From positions 1 through 64,000 of the IMG/VR virus record IMGVR_UViG_3300017917_005124: DNA of 64,000 bases; one strand, 5' to 3'. Each line of letters starts with the position of its first letter. Position 1 is the stretch's first letter. The position numbers and the translations under genes were made by a program. The notes under the pieces were generated by a model that was not told where the DNA came from, ran no database searches, and was given only the letters and a program-made list of their open reading frames with translations. Positions 53,423-61,177 of this stretch are shown piece after piece. The stretch comes from a virus.

Positions 53423-56400
53423 ATGAAAGTAATTAAGAGAGATGGCTCAGAAGAGGGTGTGAAATTTGATAAAATTTCAGCGAGAATAAAAAAACAAACT
53501 TACGGATTAGATTCTGAATTTATAGATTATCTTGAGGTATCTAAGAAGGTTATTTCTGGTGTATATGATGGTGTTACATCTAAGGAACTTGATAACCTTG
53601 CGGCAGAGACAGCGGCTGCAATGACAAGGATTCACCCAGACTATTCAATACTTGCAGCAAGAATTGCAATATCCTCACTAAAGAAAGAAACAAAGAAAAG
53701 CTTCAAGGAGACTATAGAAGATTTGTATAATCACATTAGCAAAGAAACAAATCAACATGCTCCAATGGTGTCAGAGGAATTATATAATCTAGTTCAAAAT
53801 CATCACAAGAAAATAGAATCAATGATTGTTCATGATAGAGATTTTGATTTTGAGTATTTTGGGTATAAGACTCTTGAAAGGTCTTACTTATTGAAAATAG
53901 ATAATAAGATAGTAGAAACACCACAACACTTGTATTTAAGAGTTGCTCTTGGGATATGGGGAGATAATTTTGAACAAGCTCAAAAGACTTATGAGCTTTT
54001 ATCAACTGGAGAATTTACTCATGCTACACCAACATTGTTCAACTCAGGAACTCAGAAACCACAGTTATCTTCATGTTTTCTTGTTGGAAACAAAGGTGAT
54101 GATATTGATGGGTTATTTGATACATTAAAGGATGTTGCTAAGATTTCTAAGTGGGCTGGAGGAATTGGTCTACATGTTCATGATGTAAGGGCTAGAGGTT
54201 CTTATATTAAGGGCACAGGAGGTAAGTCAGATGGTCTTTTGCCTATGATGAAAACTTATAACGAAGTTGCAAAGTGGATAAATCAATGTTTTGCTCCAGA
54301 AACACTTATTTATACAAATGATGGAGTCAAGAGAATTGAGGACTTAAAAGAAGGAGAGCTTGTTTTAACTAAGGATGGAAAATATTGTGAAGTTGGAGAG
54401 GTTATGAGTTATAATCAAGTTGGAGGTATGCTTGAAATTGAAACAAAATCAACGTTAAAACCCCTTAGACTAACTGATGAGCACCCTTTATTCGCATTTA
54501 AAAATACATACAATAGAATTGGACGCTCAAATGATGAGTACATAAATCAATTAGAAAAAGGAATAATATCTCCTAGCTGGATTGACAGTGGTGAATTAAA
54601 AGTTGGAGATTTTATTGGAAAAGCAATACCTAAAGAAGTTATTGATGTGGAATTTTTTTCTGAGGAAGATGCATTTATTTATGGTTTATTACTTGGAGAT
54701 GGTCATATAAGCGGATATGAAGTAGGTATATCTTTTAATGAAATAACTAATTCTGATAGTTTATTTATTGTAAGAAATTACTTAGTTGATAGAGATATTA
54801 AATTTTGGGAAGCAAAAAGTGAATCTGAATTTTATTTACAAATTAGATTTTCTTTGAGTAATTTACCTTGGTTAAATGAAGATTTGCTATATGATGAACA
54901 AGGAAATAAAAGGTTACATAATTCTTTATCTCACTTACCTCTAAATAAGAGTTTGCAAATAATTAATGGATTAATTAAATCAGATGGGGGTGTGTATAGA
55001 AGAAATGAAATTCATTTTTATAATACCTCAGAAGTTTTGGTAGAAAATTTATCTTATCAAATTTTGAGATTTAAAGTTCCGACCTATGGTTCTTGGGTTG
55101 AGCGAGAAAATAATAGTAAATACATTTTAGAACATGGATGTAAAAAAGAGCTCACATTATCTTGCGACCTTAGAATCCCTGCCTTCAAAGAATTATCTGA
55201 AATACTTAATATAGAACAGGTTGAGCGTAAAAATTGGATTGTTTGGGATGGTATTTTATATACAAGAATAACATCAGTTAAAATGATTGAGGATTATAAT
55301 GGGAGAGTTTATGATTTAAAAATAAAAGAAAATTTTGAAGACCCATCCTATACATTATCTTCCGCATTGGTTCACAATGGAGGAAAGCGAAAAGGTTCTT
55401 TTGCGGTATATCTTGAGCCATGGCACCTGGATGTAGAGGAGTTTATAGATTTGCGAAAAAACCACGGTAAAGAAGAAGTTAGGGCGAGGGATTTGTTTTT
55501 AGCTCTTTGGATTCCTGATTTATTTATGAAAAGAGTTCAAGATGACTTAGAGTGGACATTAATGTGTCCTAATGAGTGTCCAGGCCTTTCTGATGTGTAT
55601 GATATTTATCCAGAATATGATGAGGAAGGTGAAATAACAAATTCTGAAGAAGTAAATTTAGCATTTACTGAATTGTATGAAAAGTATGAGCTAGAGAATA
55701 AAGGTAGAAAAACTATTAAGGCAAGAGAACTTTGGGCCAAGATACTTGATGCTCAGATTGAAACTGGAACCCCATATGTTTTATACAAAGATGCTGCAAA
55801 TAAAAAGAGCAATCAAAAAAATATAGGAACCATCAAGTCTTCGAATTTATGTACAGAAATAATGGAAGTTTCAACTCCAGAAGAACAAGCTGTATGTAAC
55901 TTAGCTTCTATAGCTCTTCCTAAGATGGTTGTTATTCCTCAAGGAAAAGTTAAATCTAAAGACAAATCCTTGAGAGGATATGATTTCCAAAGGCTATATG
56001 AAGTTGCATATCAAACAGCAGTCAATCTTAATAGAGTAATTGATATTAACTGGTATCCAACAGAAGAGACAAGAAGGTCAAATATGAGACACAGACCTAT
56101 TGGGATAGGTGTTCAGGGCTTAGCTGATACATTTGCTATGCTTGGGTTACCTTTTGAATCTGATGCAGCCAAAAAGCTTAATAAGGATATTTTTGAGACA
56201 ATCTACTTTGCAGCTATGACAGCTTCAAATGATATGTCCAAGAAATCATATAGAGCCGAATCAGCTTCTACTGAAGATGTTAGCTTCACAATTGGGGCGT
56301 ACTCAACTTTTGTTGGCTCTCCATTGTCTGAAGGAAAATTCCAATTTGATATGTGGGGAATTGATGAGTCAATGCTTTCTGGTCTTTGGGATTGGTCTAA

Positions 56401-57097
56401 GCTTAGAAAATCAGTGGTTAAGTATGGTGTGAAAAACTCATTATTGCTTGCTCCAATGCCAACAGCATCTACAGCTCAAATTCTTGGAAACAATGAGTGC
56501 TTCGAGCCATATACAAATAACATTTATAAGAGAAATACTCTTTCTGGGGAATTTGTTGTTGTAAATAGGCACTTGGTTGAAGATTTAATAAACATTGACC
56601 TTTGGAATGATGAGATAAGAATAAAAATCATTCAAAACAATGGTTCAATTCAAACTATTGCAGAAATTCCTGCAGAAATACGTGAGGCCTACAAGACGGT
56701 TTGGGAGATGAAGGCAAGTAACTTAATTGATATGGCTGCAGATAGAGGGGCATTTATTTGTCAATCTCAGTCTATGAATTTATTTATTAGAGATGCAAAT
56801 GTAGCTAAGTTAAATAAAGCATTATTCTACGCTTGGTCTAAGGGTCTTAAAACTGGAATGTATTACCTTAGAAGTAATGCTCAATCTGAGGCTAAGAAGT
56901 CTCTTGGAGAAAACATATCATCAGAAGTGTCTGAGTCAATTACAACTGAATCAGTAGCGCCTGCGATGATTCAAGCAATGGTTTCTAATATTATTGAGAC
57001 ACCTTCAGTAGAACTATCAGATGCTGAGTCTGAGGCGATGAGAGGTTTGACTTGTAGTTTGGATTCTCCTGAAAATTGTGATTCCTGCGGTGCGTAG
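53423..57097 (+). CDS. nrdA: Ribonucleotide reductase class I, large (alpha) subunit, with intein
   Basis: 1224 residues, of which 860 are NrdA once the intein (289-652) is removed. An N-terminal ATP-cone begins MKVIKRDGSEEGVKFDKI. Catalytic-core motifs: THATPTLFNSGTQKPQLSSCF (first active Cys), GGKRKGSFAVYLEPWH, SSNLCTEIMEV, LLAPMPTASTAQILGNNECFEPYT, split here as LLAPMPTAS and NNECFEPYT. The C-terminal redox pair is CSLDSPENCDSCGA. It follows nrdB in one operon, which ends in a terminator at 57141. After splicing the junction would read NQ-GGKRKG with two Gly, where relatives normally have three (NQGGGKR), and the residue after the intein is Gly. Confidence 0.93.
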   Translation: MKVIKRDGSEEGVKFDKISARIKKQTYGLDSEFIDYLEVSKKVISGVYDGVTSKELDNLAAETAAAMTRIHPDYSILAARIAISSLKKETKKSFKETIEDLYNHISKETNQHAPMVSEELYNLVQNHHKKIESMIVHDRDFDFEYFGYKTLERSYLLKIDNKIVETPQHLYLRVALGIWGDNFEQAQKTYELLSTGEFTHATPTLFNSGTQKPQLSSCFLVGNKGDDIDGLFDTLKDVAKISKWAGGIGLHVHDVRARGSYIKGTGGKSDGLLPMMKTYNEVAKWINQCFAPETLIYTNDGVKRIEDLKEGELVLTKDGKYCEVGEVMSYNQVGGMLEIETKSTLKPLRLTDEHPLFAFKNTYNRIGRSNDEYINQLEKGIISPSWIDSGELKVGDFIGKAIPKEVIDVEFFSEEDAFIYGLLLGDGHISGYEVGISFNEITNSDSLFIVRNYLVDRDIKFWEAKSESEFYLQIRFSLSNLPWLNEDLLYDEQGNKRLHNSLSHLPLNKSLQIINGLIKSDGGVYRRNEIHFYNTSEVLVENLSYQILRFKVPTYGSWVERENNSKYILEHGCKKELTLSCDLRIPAFKELSEILNIEQVERKNWIVWDGILYTRITSVKMIEDYNGRVYDLKIKENFEDPSYTLSSALVHNGGKRKGSFAVYLEPWHLDVEEFIDLRKNHGKEEVRARDLFLALWIPDLFMKRVQDDLEWTLMCPNECPGLSDVYDIYPEYDEEGEITNSEEVNLAFTELYEKYELENKGRKTIKARELWAKILDAQIETGTPYVLYKDAANKKSNQKNIGTIKSSNLCTEIMEVSTPEEQAVCNLASIALPKMVVIPQGKVKSKDKSLRGYDFQRLYEVAYQTAVNLNRVIDINWYPTEETRRSNMRHRPIGIGVQGLADTFAMLGLPFESDAAKKLNKDIFETIYFAAMTASNDMSKKSYRAESASTEDVSFTIGAYSTFVGSPLSEGKFQFDMWGIDESMLSGLWDWSKLRKSVVKYGVKNSLLLAPMPTASTAQILGNNECFEPYTNNIYKRNTLSGEFVVVNRHLVEDLINIDLWNDEIRIKIIQNNGSIQTIAEIPAEIREAYKTVWEMKASNLIDMAADRGAFICQSQSMNLFIRDANVAKLNKALFYAWSKGLKTGMYYLRSNAQSEAKKSLGENISSEVSESITTESVAPAMIQAMVSNIIETPSVELSDAESEAMRGLTCSLDSPENCDSCGA
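54287..55378 (+). other. NrdA intein, LAGLIDADG type, followed by Gly at +1
   Basis: 364 residues from Cys289 (CFAPETLIYTNDG) to His-Asn (SSALVHN). It contains TDEHPLFAF (block B) and the LAGLIDADG motifs IYGLLLGDGHI and NGLIKSDGG. The next residue is Gly rather than Cys, Ser or Thr, so the standard second nucleophile is missing; see the finding on this. It sits next to the conserved GGKRKG loop of the enzyme. Confidence 0.88.
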
Positions 57098-57140
57098 CTT
57101 ATAGATTATATCTTGATTGTTGTTTAATCTGTGGTTTTTA

Positions 57141-57187
57141 AAAATTCCATACTTTTATAATAAAATATAAAGGTATGGAATTTTTTT
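57141..57187 (+). terminator. Intrinsic terminator after the nrd operon
   Basis: Stem AAAATTCCATAC (57141-57152) / GTATGGAATTTT (57173-57184), a loop of about 20 bases, then a T run. Confidence 0.82.
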
Positions 57188-57456
57188 ATGTACTTAAAAG
57201 TAAAAAAATAAAGGATTAGACATGCTTAAATTATAAGGAGAAACTAAGGAGAAAATTCCAGATTCAATAAAAGGAAAAGCTTTCTATTTATAAATTAAGA
57301 AAGAAAGGTCATCAAACAGTTGAATAGAGATTTAGAAAACTTATATAAAATTACGTAAGTTTTTTGAACGGTTGGGATAAATATATAAATTTATTTTAAT
57401 GTTATTTATTTGATTTATAAAAAACATTTTCTTATATTTTTATAAAATTAGAAATC
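57188..57456 (+). other. Gene-free stretch with a probable ORF relic
   Basis: About 270 bases without an intact frame. One frame near 57292-57385 reads LRKKGHQTVE, stop, RFRKLI, stop, NYVSFLNGWDKY, which looks like protein-coding sequence scarred by stop codons. An upstream frame reads EKIPDSIKGKAFY. I cannot name the parent family; a decayed homing nuclease is one guess. The last ~60 bases are AT-rich leader for the next gene. Confidence 0.4.
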
Positions 57457-57648
57457 ATGAAAAAACCAAAAAGCAAAGAAAAGCAAATAGCAGCAAATAA
57501 GAGAGGCGCTAAGAGAAGTGAAAGACTTAGGGATTCTAGAAAAAAGGTAGCCAAAAAAAGAGAAGAGCTGATAAATAAAAGAAAGGCAGAGAAAGAAAAG
57601 TTTCTTAAATTTATGATGAAATTAGAAGAGGCTAGAAATAGGGCTTAG
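57457..57648 (+). CDS. Small, strongly basic protein
   Basis: 63 residues, about 40% Lys/Arg with Glu, predicted as one long helix (KRSERLRDSRKKVAKKREEL). It is followed by a strong terminator 12 bases after its stop. It could bind DNA or RNA, or be a small virion-internal protein. A TATTTTTATAAAA sequence lies shortly upstream, a variant of the late motif. No family recognised. Confidence 0.55.
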   Translation: MKKPKSKEKQIAANKRGAKRSERLRDSRKKVAKKREELINKRKAEKEKFLKFMMKLEEARNRA

Positions 57649-57660
57649 TATGTTTTAAAA

Positions 57661-57695
57661 AAAGGTATTTGATGTATTCAAATACCTTTTTTTTT
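57661..57695 (+). terminator. Intrinsic terminator
   Basis: Perfect 11-base stem AAAGGTATTTG (57661-57671) / CAAATACCTTT (57679-57689), a 7-base loop, and a T run. The late-type motif TATTTATA follows 3 bases later. Confidence 0.92.
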
Positions 57696-57697
57696 AC

Positions 57698-57705
57698 TAT
57701 TTATA
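57698..57705 (+). promoter_or_regulatory. TATTTATA motif directly after a terminator
   Basis: CTATTTATAATAAAG, with 17 bases between the motif and the ATG at 57723. Its position right after a terminator supports a promoter role, since the downstream gene needs a new start. Confidence 0.5.
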
Positions 57706-57722
57706 ATAAAGTATTTTCTAAA

Positions 57723-58034
57723 ATGAAAGAATTAAGAGAAGAAATATTGTGTGTCTTAAAAAATGCGCTTTTAAGTGAAGAAGTTTCTGTGCCACAAAAT
57801 ACTGAAACTCAAAATGTGAAACCAAAATCTCAAGCTATAAGATTCAATCCTGGTCTTGAAAATGAATATATTGTTACATTTTCAGAAAGAGGATTTTTGA
57901 TTGATAATACAAGAATGAGTTTTGAGGAAATAGAAAATGCCTTATCTAAGGAGTATTTTATAACACTAAAAGGCGGAACTGTTTTAGACTTAGTTAAAAT
58001 GCAACAGATTTTAAAATATAAAGATAGGTATTGA
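57723..58034 (+). CDS. Small phage protein, function unknown (paired with next gene)
   Basis: 104 residues from the ATG at 57723. The open frame continues upstream through the terminator, which cannot be coding in practice. It starts with a helix, KELREEILCVLKNALLSEE, similar to the start of the next protein (DIRDEIRSILKEVFSEA). The rest is a small alpha/beta domain (ENEYIVTFSERGFLIDNTR). The gap to the next gene is 1 base, so they form one unit. Confidence 0.6.
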   Translation: MKELREEILCVLKNALLSEEVSVPQNTETQNVKPKSQAIRFNPGLENEYIVTFSERGFLIDNTRMSFEEIENALSKEYFITLKGGTVLDLVKMQQILKYKDRY

Positions 58035-58035
58035 G

Positions 58036-58683
58036 ATGGATATAAGAGATGAGATAAGAAGTATATTAAAAGAGGTTTTTTCAGAAGCAGCTCCTACAAA
58101 GCATTATAAAGATAGAGTTGAGGGTAGATTAAAAAGTACTGAATACACGAGACCAACATTCAATTATAATGAAGTTGAAAATCAAATTAATATTCTTAAG
58201 AATACGAATTTTGACCCCCAAGAGTCATTTGCAATTTTTTTAAAATCATTCCCAGTCACTTATGCTTCTAAGGACCCATATGATGATAAAATATCAGTTG
58301 GAGATGAGCTTTGGGCTGTAGTAAGAAGTAATGAGATTACCACTATTTTCTTCAGAAACTCAAGTCAAAGAAATGTACCAGTAAAGGGGGTTGATAATAC
58401 ATTGGAAATAAAGACTCTATATAAAAATTATGTAGAAAAAGAAAAGAATCAAGATGGGACTGTAGACTTTTCTATTTATTCAAAAAATCAATCAAATAGA
58501 AGAGGTCCTGGTAGAAAAAAAATAGAAATTGACTTACCTATTGTAGATATTGATGGTTCTAAGTGGTATATTGACCAAGAAAATGAGAAGATAATATTTG
58601 TAAAAAATACAAAAAAAGAGATATCTTTTGATAATCTAAAGGAAGAGTATTTAGAAAAGATAATAGACGCTGTGACTTCATAA
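58036..58683 (+). CDS. Phage protein, function unknown
   Basis: 215 residues. The N-terminal helix DIRDEIRSILKEVFSEA resembles the openings of the proteins at 57723 and 26760, perhaps a shared targeting or scaffolding-binding segment. It is followed by HYKDRVEGRLKSTEY and a beta-rich domain (VGDELWAVVRSNEITTIFFRN), suggestive of an HD- or toxin-like small domain, though no catalytic residues are evident to me. It ends 28 bases before a terminator. Confidence 0.6.
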   Translation: MDIRDEIRSILKEVFSEAAPTKHYKDRVEGRLKSTEYTRPTFNYNEVENQINILKNTNFDPQESFAIFLKSFPVTYASKDPYDDKISVGDELWAVVRSNEITTIFFRNSSQRNVPVKGVDNTLEIKTLYKNYVEKEKNQDGTVDFSIYSKNQSNRRGPGRKKIEIDLPIVDIDGSKWYIDQENEKIIFVKNTKKEISFDNLKEEYLEKIIDAVTS

Positions 58684-58710
58684 AAAAATAAATTTATTTT
58701 TTTTTTAAAA

Positions 58711-58756
58711 AATAGACTCTTTAATTTGTTTAAGAGTCTATTTTTGTTTATATTTG
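58711..58756 (+). promoter_or_regulatory. Terminator and host-type promoter overlaid on each other
   Basis: Hairpin AATAGACTCTT (58711-58721) / AAGAGTCTATT (58732-58742) with a T run to 58748 forms a terminator. The loop holds TTTG (58725-58728), and 20 bases further is TATATTTG (58749-58756): a full TTTG / TAnnTTTG promoter for the gene at 58780. Confidence 0.65.
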
Positions 58757-58779
58757 CATATAACATAAAATATGTAGTA

Positions 58780-59145
58780 ATGGATAGTGAATTGAAAGAA
58801 GATAGTGGTTTTAAAGGGGTTTTTCCTGGTACAGCAAATAATCAAAAAGATAGTAATTTGAGTGCATTAGAATCTGTAGAGTCTAAACAAAATAGCGGTG
58901 TGACTAACGATTCTAAGACTTATATTAAGTTAGAGACAAAAAATTCCCAAGGTCAATTATCAGGTGTTCTTGAAATTGATTTAATTAGTTTTAGAGAAAA
59001 AGGGCAAGAGAGCAGATATCTTTCTATAAATACATTAGGTTCAGATTCTATTGGCGAATCTAGCAATACTATTATATCAATAGACAACGAATTGGATTTT
59101 AATAGATTTAAAAAATTCATTTCAGAATTAAATTGGAATGATTAA
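58780..59145 (+). CDS. Small acidic protein upstream of the sigma factor
   Basis: 121 residues from the ATG at 58780. An earlier TTG at 58726 lies inside the terminator-promoter and is rejected. The first ~45 residues are Ser/Asn-rich and probably disordered. The C-terminal part is beta-rich (IKLETKNSQGQLSGVLEIDL) and ends in a helix with a Trp (ELDFNRFKKFISELNWND). It lies 9 bases before the sigma factor gene and shares its promoter, so it may modulate that factor; this is only a positional inference. Confidence 0.6.
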   Translation: MDSELKEDSGFKGVFPGTANNQKDSNLSALESVESKQNSGVTNDSKTYIKLETKNSQGQLSGVLEIDLISFREKGQESRYLSINTLGSDSIGESSNTIISIDNELDFNRFKKFISELNWND

Positions 59146-59154
59146 TTTTGTATC

Positions 59155-60045
59155 ATGAAGTTGGAAGAAAATTTAAATAAAGATAGCATTTCTTTAAAGA
59201 ATTATTTTAAAGAAGTAAGAAAACTAGAGTTATTAGGTGCTAAAGAACAAATAGAGCTTGCTACACAGGCTAAAAATGGTGATAGCATAGCTATGAAAAA
59301 GCTAATAGAAAGTAATTTAAGGTTTGTATTAAGGGTTGCAAAAGAGTATTCTTACACAGGAATCCCATTAGAAGACTTAATCCAAGAGGGTAATTTTGGA
59401 ATTATAAAGGCAGTAGAAAAGTTTGACGAGAGTAAGGGGTTAAATTTTATTTCTTATGCGGTATGGTGGATTAGACAATCTATAATGCAATCTGCGTATG
59501 ACAATGGGAATGCTGTAAGGTTGCCTGTTAATAGAATTAATATTATAAACAAAGTATCTAAGGCTAATGAGATTTTATCCAAAGAGCTTGGTAGAGAACC
59601 ATCTCCAAGTGAGATTATTGATTTTTATAAAAAGGAAGAAAATGGAGAATTTCAAATAACTGAGAAAGATATTAGAAGTTCGTATTCAGATGGTAATTAT
59701 AGTGTTTCATTAAATTCGACTATAACAGAGGAATCAGGCTCAATAGAGTTACATGAATTAATTGAAGGTGATGGTTTTAGTGAATTAGAGAATGATGTTA
59801 ATAAAGATTCTCTTAAGTTTGAAATTGATGAAGTTCTTGATGGGTTATCTAAGAGAGAATCAGATATTCTTAAAATGTATTTTGGAATAGGTGATAAAAA
59901 GGAAATGACTTTAGCTGAGATTGGTGAAGAGATAGGTATAACAAATGAGAGGGTTAGGCAAATTAAGGAGTTTGCTTTAAAAAAATTAAGAACATACAAT
60001 AATAGTTGTAAATTAAAAGAGTTTTTAAGTTGTCAAATAAAATGA
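59155..60045 (+). CDS. RNA polymerase sigma factor, sigma-70 family, Bacteroidota primary-sigma-like
   Basis: 296 residues. Region 1.2/2: SLKNYFKEVRKLELL, then NLRFVLRVAKEYSYTGIPLE, DLIQEGNFGIIKAVEKFDES and FISYAVWWIRQSIMQS (about 54-113), including the promoter-melting aromatic residues. Region 3 spans about 125-200. Region 4 is MTLAEIGEEIGITNERVRQI with a helix-turn-helix at 251-280. The arrangement and wording are very close to the short RpoD of Bacteroidota, without region 1.1. It probably redirects the host RNA polymerase to phage promoters, and the TATTTAT(A/T) motif is a candidate target. TAATTTTG (59143-59150) precedes the ATG. The stop overlaps the next start (ATGA). Confidence 0.92.
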   Translation: MKLEENLNKDSISLKNYFKEVRKLELLGAKEQIELATQAKNGDSIAMKKLIESNLRFVLRVAKEYSYTGIPLEDLIQEGNFGIIKAVEKFDESKGLNFISYAVWWIRQSIMQSAYDNGNAVRLPVNRINIINKVSKANEILSKELGREPSPSEIIDFYKKEENGEFQITEKDIRSSYSDGNYSVSLNSTITEESGSIELHELIEGDGFSELENDVNKDSLKFEIDEVLDGLSKRESDILKMYFGIGDKKEMTLAEIGEEIGITNERVRQIKEFALKKLRTYNNSCKLKEFLSCQIK

Positions 60046-60305
60046 AAGATATTAAGGTTGAATATTACAAAATGGTTTGCGATAAGAAATTGGGAGATAA
60101 CAGTATTATACCAAAAAATCAAAATTTAATTTTAATAAAAGAAGATAATGATGGAATGTTTTTTTTTGAAACATACATTGATGAGTATAAAAAGTTGTTT
60201 TGGGCAAATAAAAATGAAGTAGTATTTATGGAATCTATAATTGAAAAATGGGAAGATGAAAAAATAAATAAAATAAATAAATATATTAATGGTGAGTTTT
60301 TATAA
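60042..60305 (+). CDS. Small protein coupled to the sigma factor gene
   Basis: 87 residues from the ATG at 60042, which overlaps the sigma stop (ATGA), so translation is coupled. An upstream TTG at 60030 is less likely. The sequence has beta strands and many aromatic residues (MKDIKVEYYKMVCDKKLGDN; GMFFFETYIDEYKKLFWANK). Function unknown. Coupling to a sigma gene makes an anti-sigma or co-activator role possible but unproven. Confidence 0.6.
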   Translation: MKDIKVEYYKMVCDKKLGDNSIIPKNQNLILIKEDNDGMFFFETYIDEYKKLFWANKNEVVFMESIIEKWEDEKINKINKYINGEFL

Positions 60306-60313
60306 AAATTTAT

Positions 60314-60321
60314 TATCTTTG
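60314..60321 (+). promoter_or_regulatory. TATCTTTG, host-like -7 element
   Basis: TAnnTTTG match, 28 bases before the ATG at 60350. No clear TTTG at -33. Confidence 0.42.
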
Positions 60322-60349
60322 TTGGTGTTTAAAAAATAAAAATAAAAAT

Positions 60350-61174
60350 ATGAATTTAAATTTGAATCTGAATCTTAAGAAGCCGTTAGTATTCTTAAAA
60401 GTAGCCACCACTGGTAATGAGCCAGTTGATAAAAAACAAACAAAAAGAGATAGGATTATTGAATTATCTATTACAAGAATTGAGGCTGATAGGCAAACTG
60501 TAAAAACTGGAACAAGGCTTATAAATCCTGGATTTCCTATACCTATTGAATCAACTATGATTAATGGAATTAAAGATGAAGATGTTGTTAATATGCCTAA
60601 GTTTGAGGATATTGCACAAAATATTTATTCATTTATTGGCGATGCTGATTTTGCTGGGTTTGGAATAATAAATTTTGATTTAAAATTTTTAACTGAAGAA
60701 TTCAATAAAGCTGGAATAGATTTTAATATTTATGGTAGAAAAATTATAGATTTAAGTGAGATATTCTATAAAATGGAAAAGAGAGATTTTAGAGCAGCAG
60801 CATCAATTTTTGCAAATAAAGACTTTGATAGTTCGCCAATTTCTTCTCAAACAGCAAATTTAGCGTCTATAGAAATTTTTAATGGAATGGTGTCTAAATA
60901 TTCACACATTGAAGCTTTCTCAAATGCAAATCCTGACATCTTGGATGATGAGTTTAATAAAATAAAAAAGGCTTTGGATGTGCAAAATCTTATAGTTCTT
61001 AATAGTGATAAGAGGCCAGTGTTTAATTTTGGAAAATACAAAAATTTATTAGTTGCAGATATGATGATTAGTGACCCAGAATATTATGATTGGTTTGTAA
61101 ATGTTTCTGATTTACCTTCAGATACTAAAAAAATAGTCAAAAAGATAGTTGAAAAAGCTAAATCACTAAATTAA
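60350..61174 (+). CDS. DnaQ-family exonuclease homologue with lost active site
   Basis: 274 residues. The overall frame matches a 3'-5' exonuclease common in Bacteroidota: RIIELSITRIEADRQTVKTG, then INPGFPIPIESTMINGIKDE, AGFGIINFDLKFLTEEFNKA, and a C-terminal FNFGKYKNLLVADMMISDPEYYDWF segment. The DEDDh residues are largely missing. Motif I reads FLKVATTG where FxDxETTG is expected (Lys17, Ala19), and motif III reads SSPISSQTANLAS without the His and Asp. Only the motif II Asp remains. It is thus probably a non-catalytic scaffold, possibly acting through its C-terminal domain. The start is MNLNLNLNLKKP. The helicase gene follows after 3 bases. Confidence 0.8.
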   Translation: MNLNLNLNLKKPLVFLKVATTGNEPVDKKQTKRDRIIELSITRIEADRQTVKTGTRLINPGFPIPIESTMINGIKDEDVVNMPKFEDIAQNIYSFIGDADFAGFGIINFDLKFLTEEFNKAGIDFNIYGRKIIDLSEIFYKMEKRDFRAAASIFANKDFDSSPISSQTANLASIEIFNGMVSKYSHIEAFSNANPDILDDEFNKIKKALDVQNLIVLNSDKRPVFNFGKYKNLLVADMMISDPEYYDWFVNVSDLPSDTKKIVKKIVEKAKSLN

Positions 61175-61177
61175 TTT

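Noticed and set aside
58726-58779. N-terminal extension of the gene at 58780 from a TTG
   Set aside because: The extension is encoded by the terminator loop and promoter boxes and has no plausible start context.
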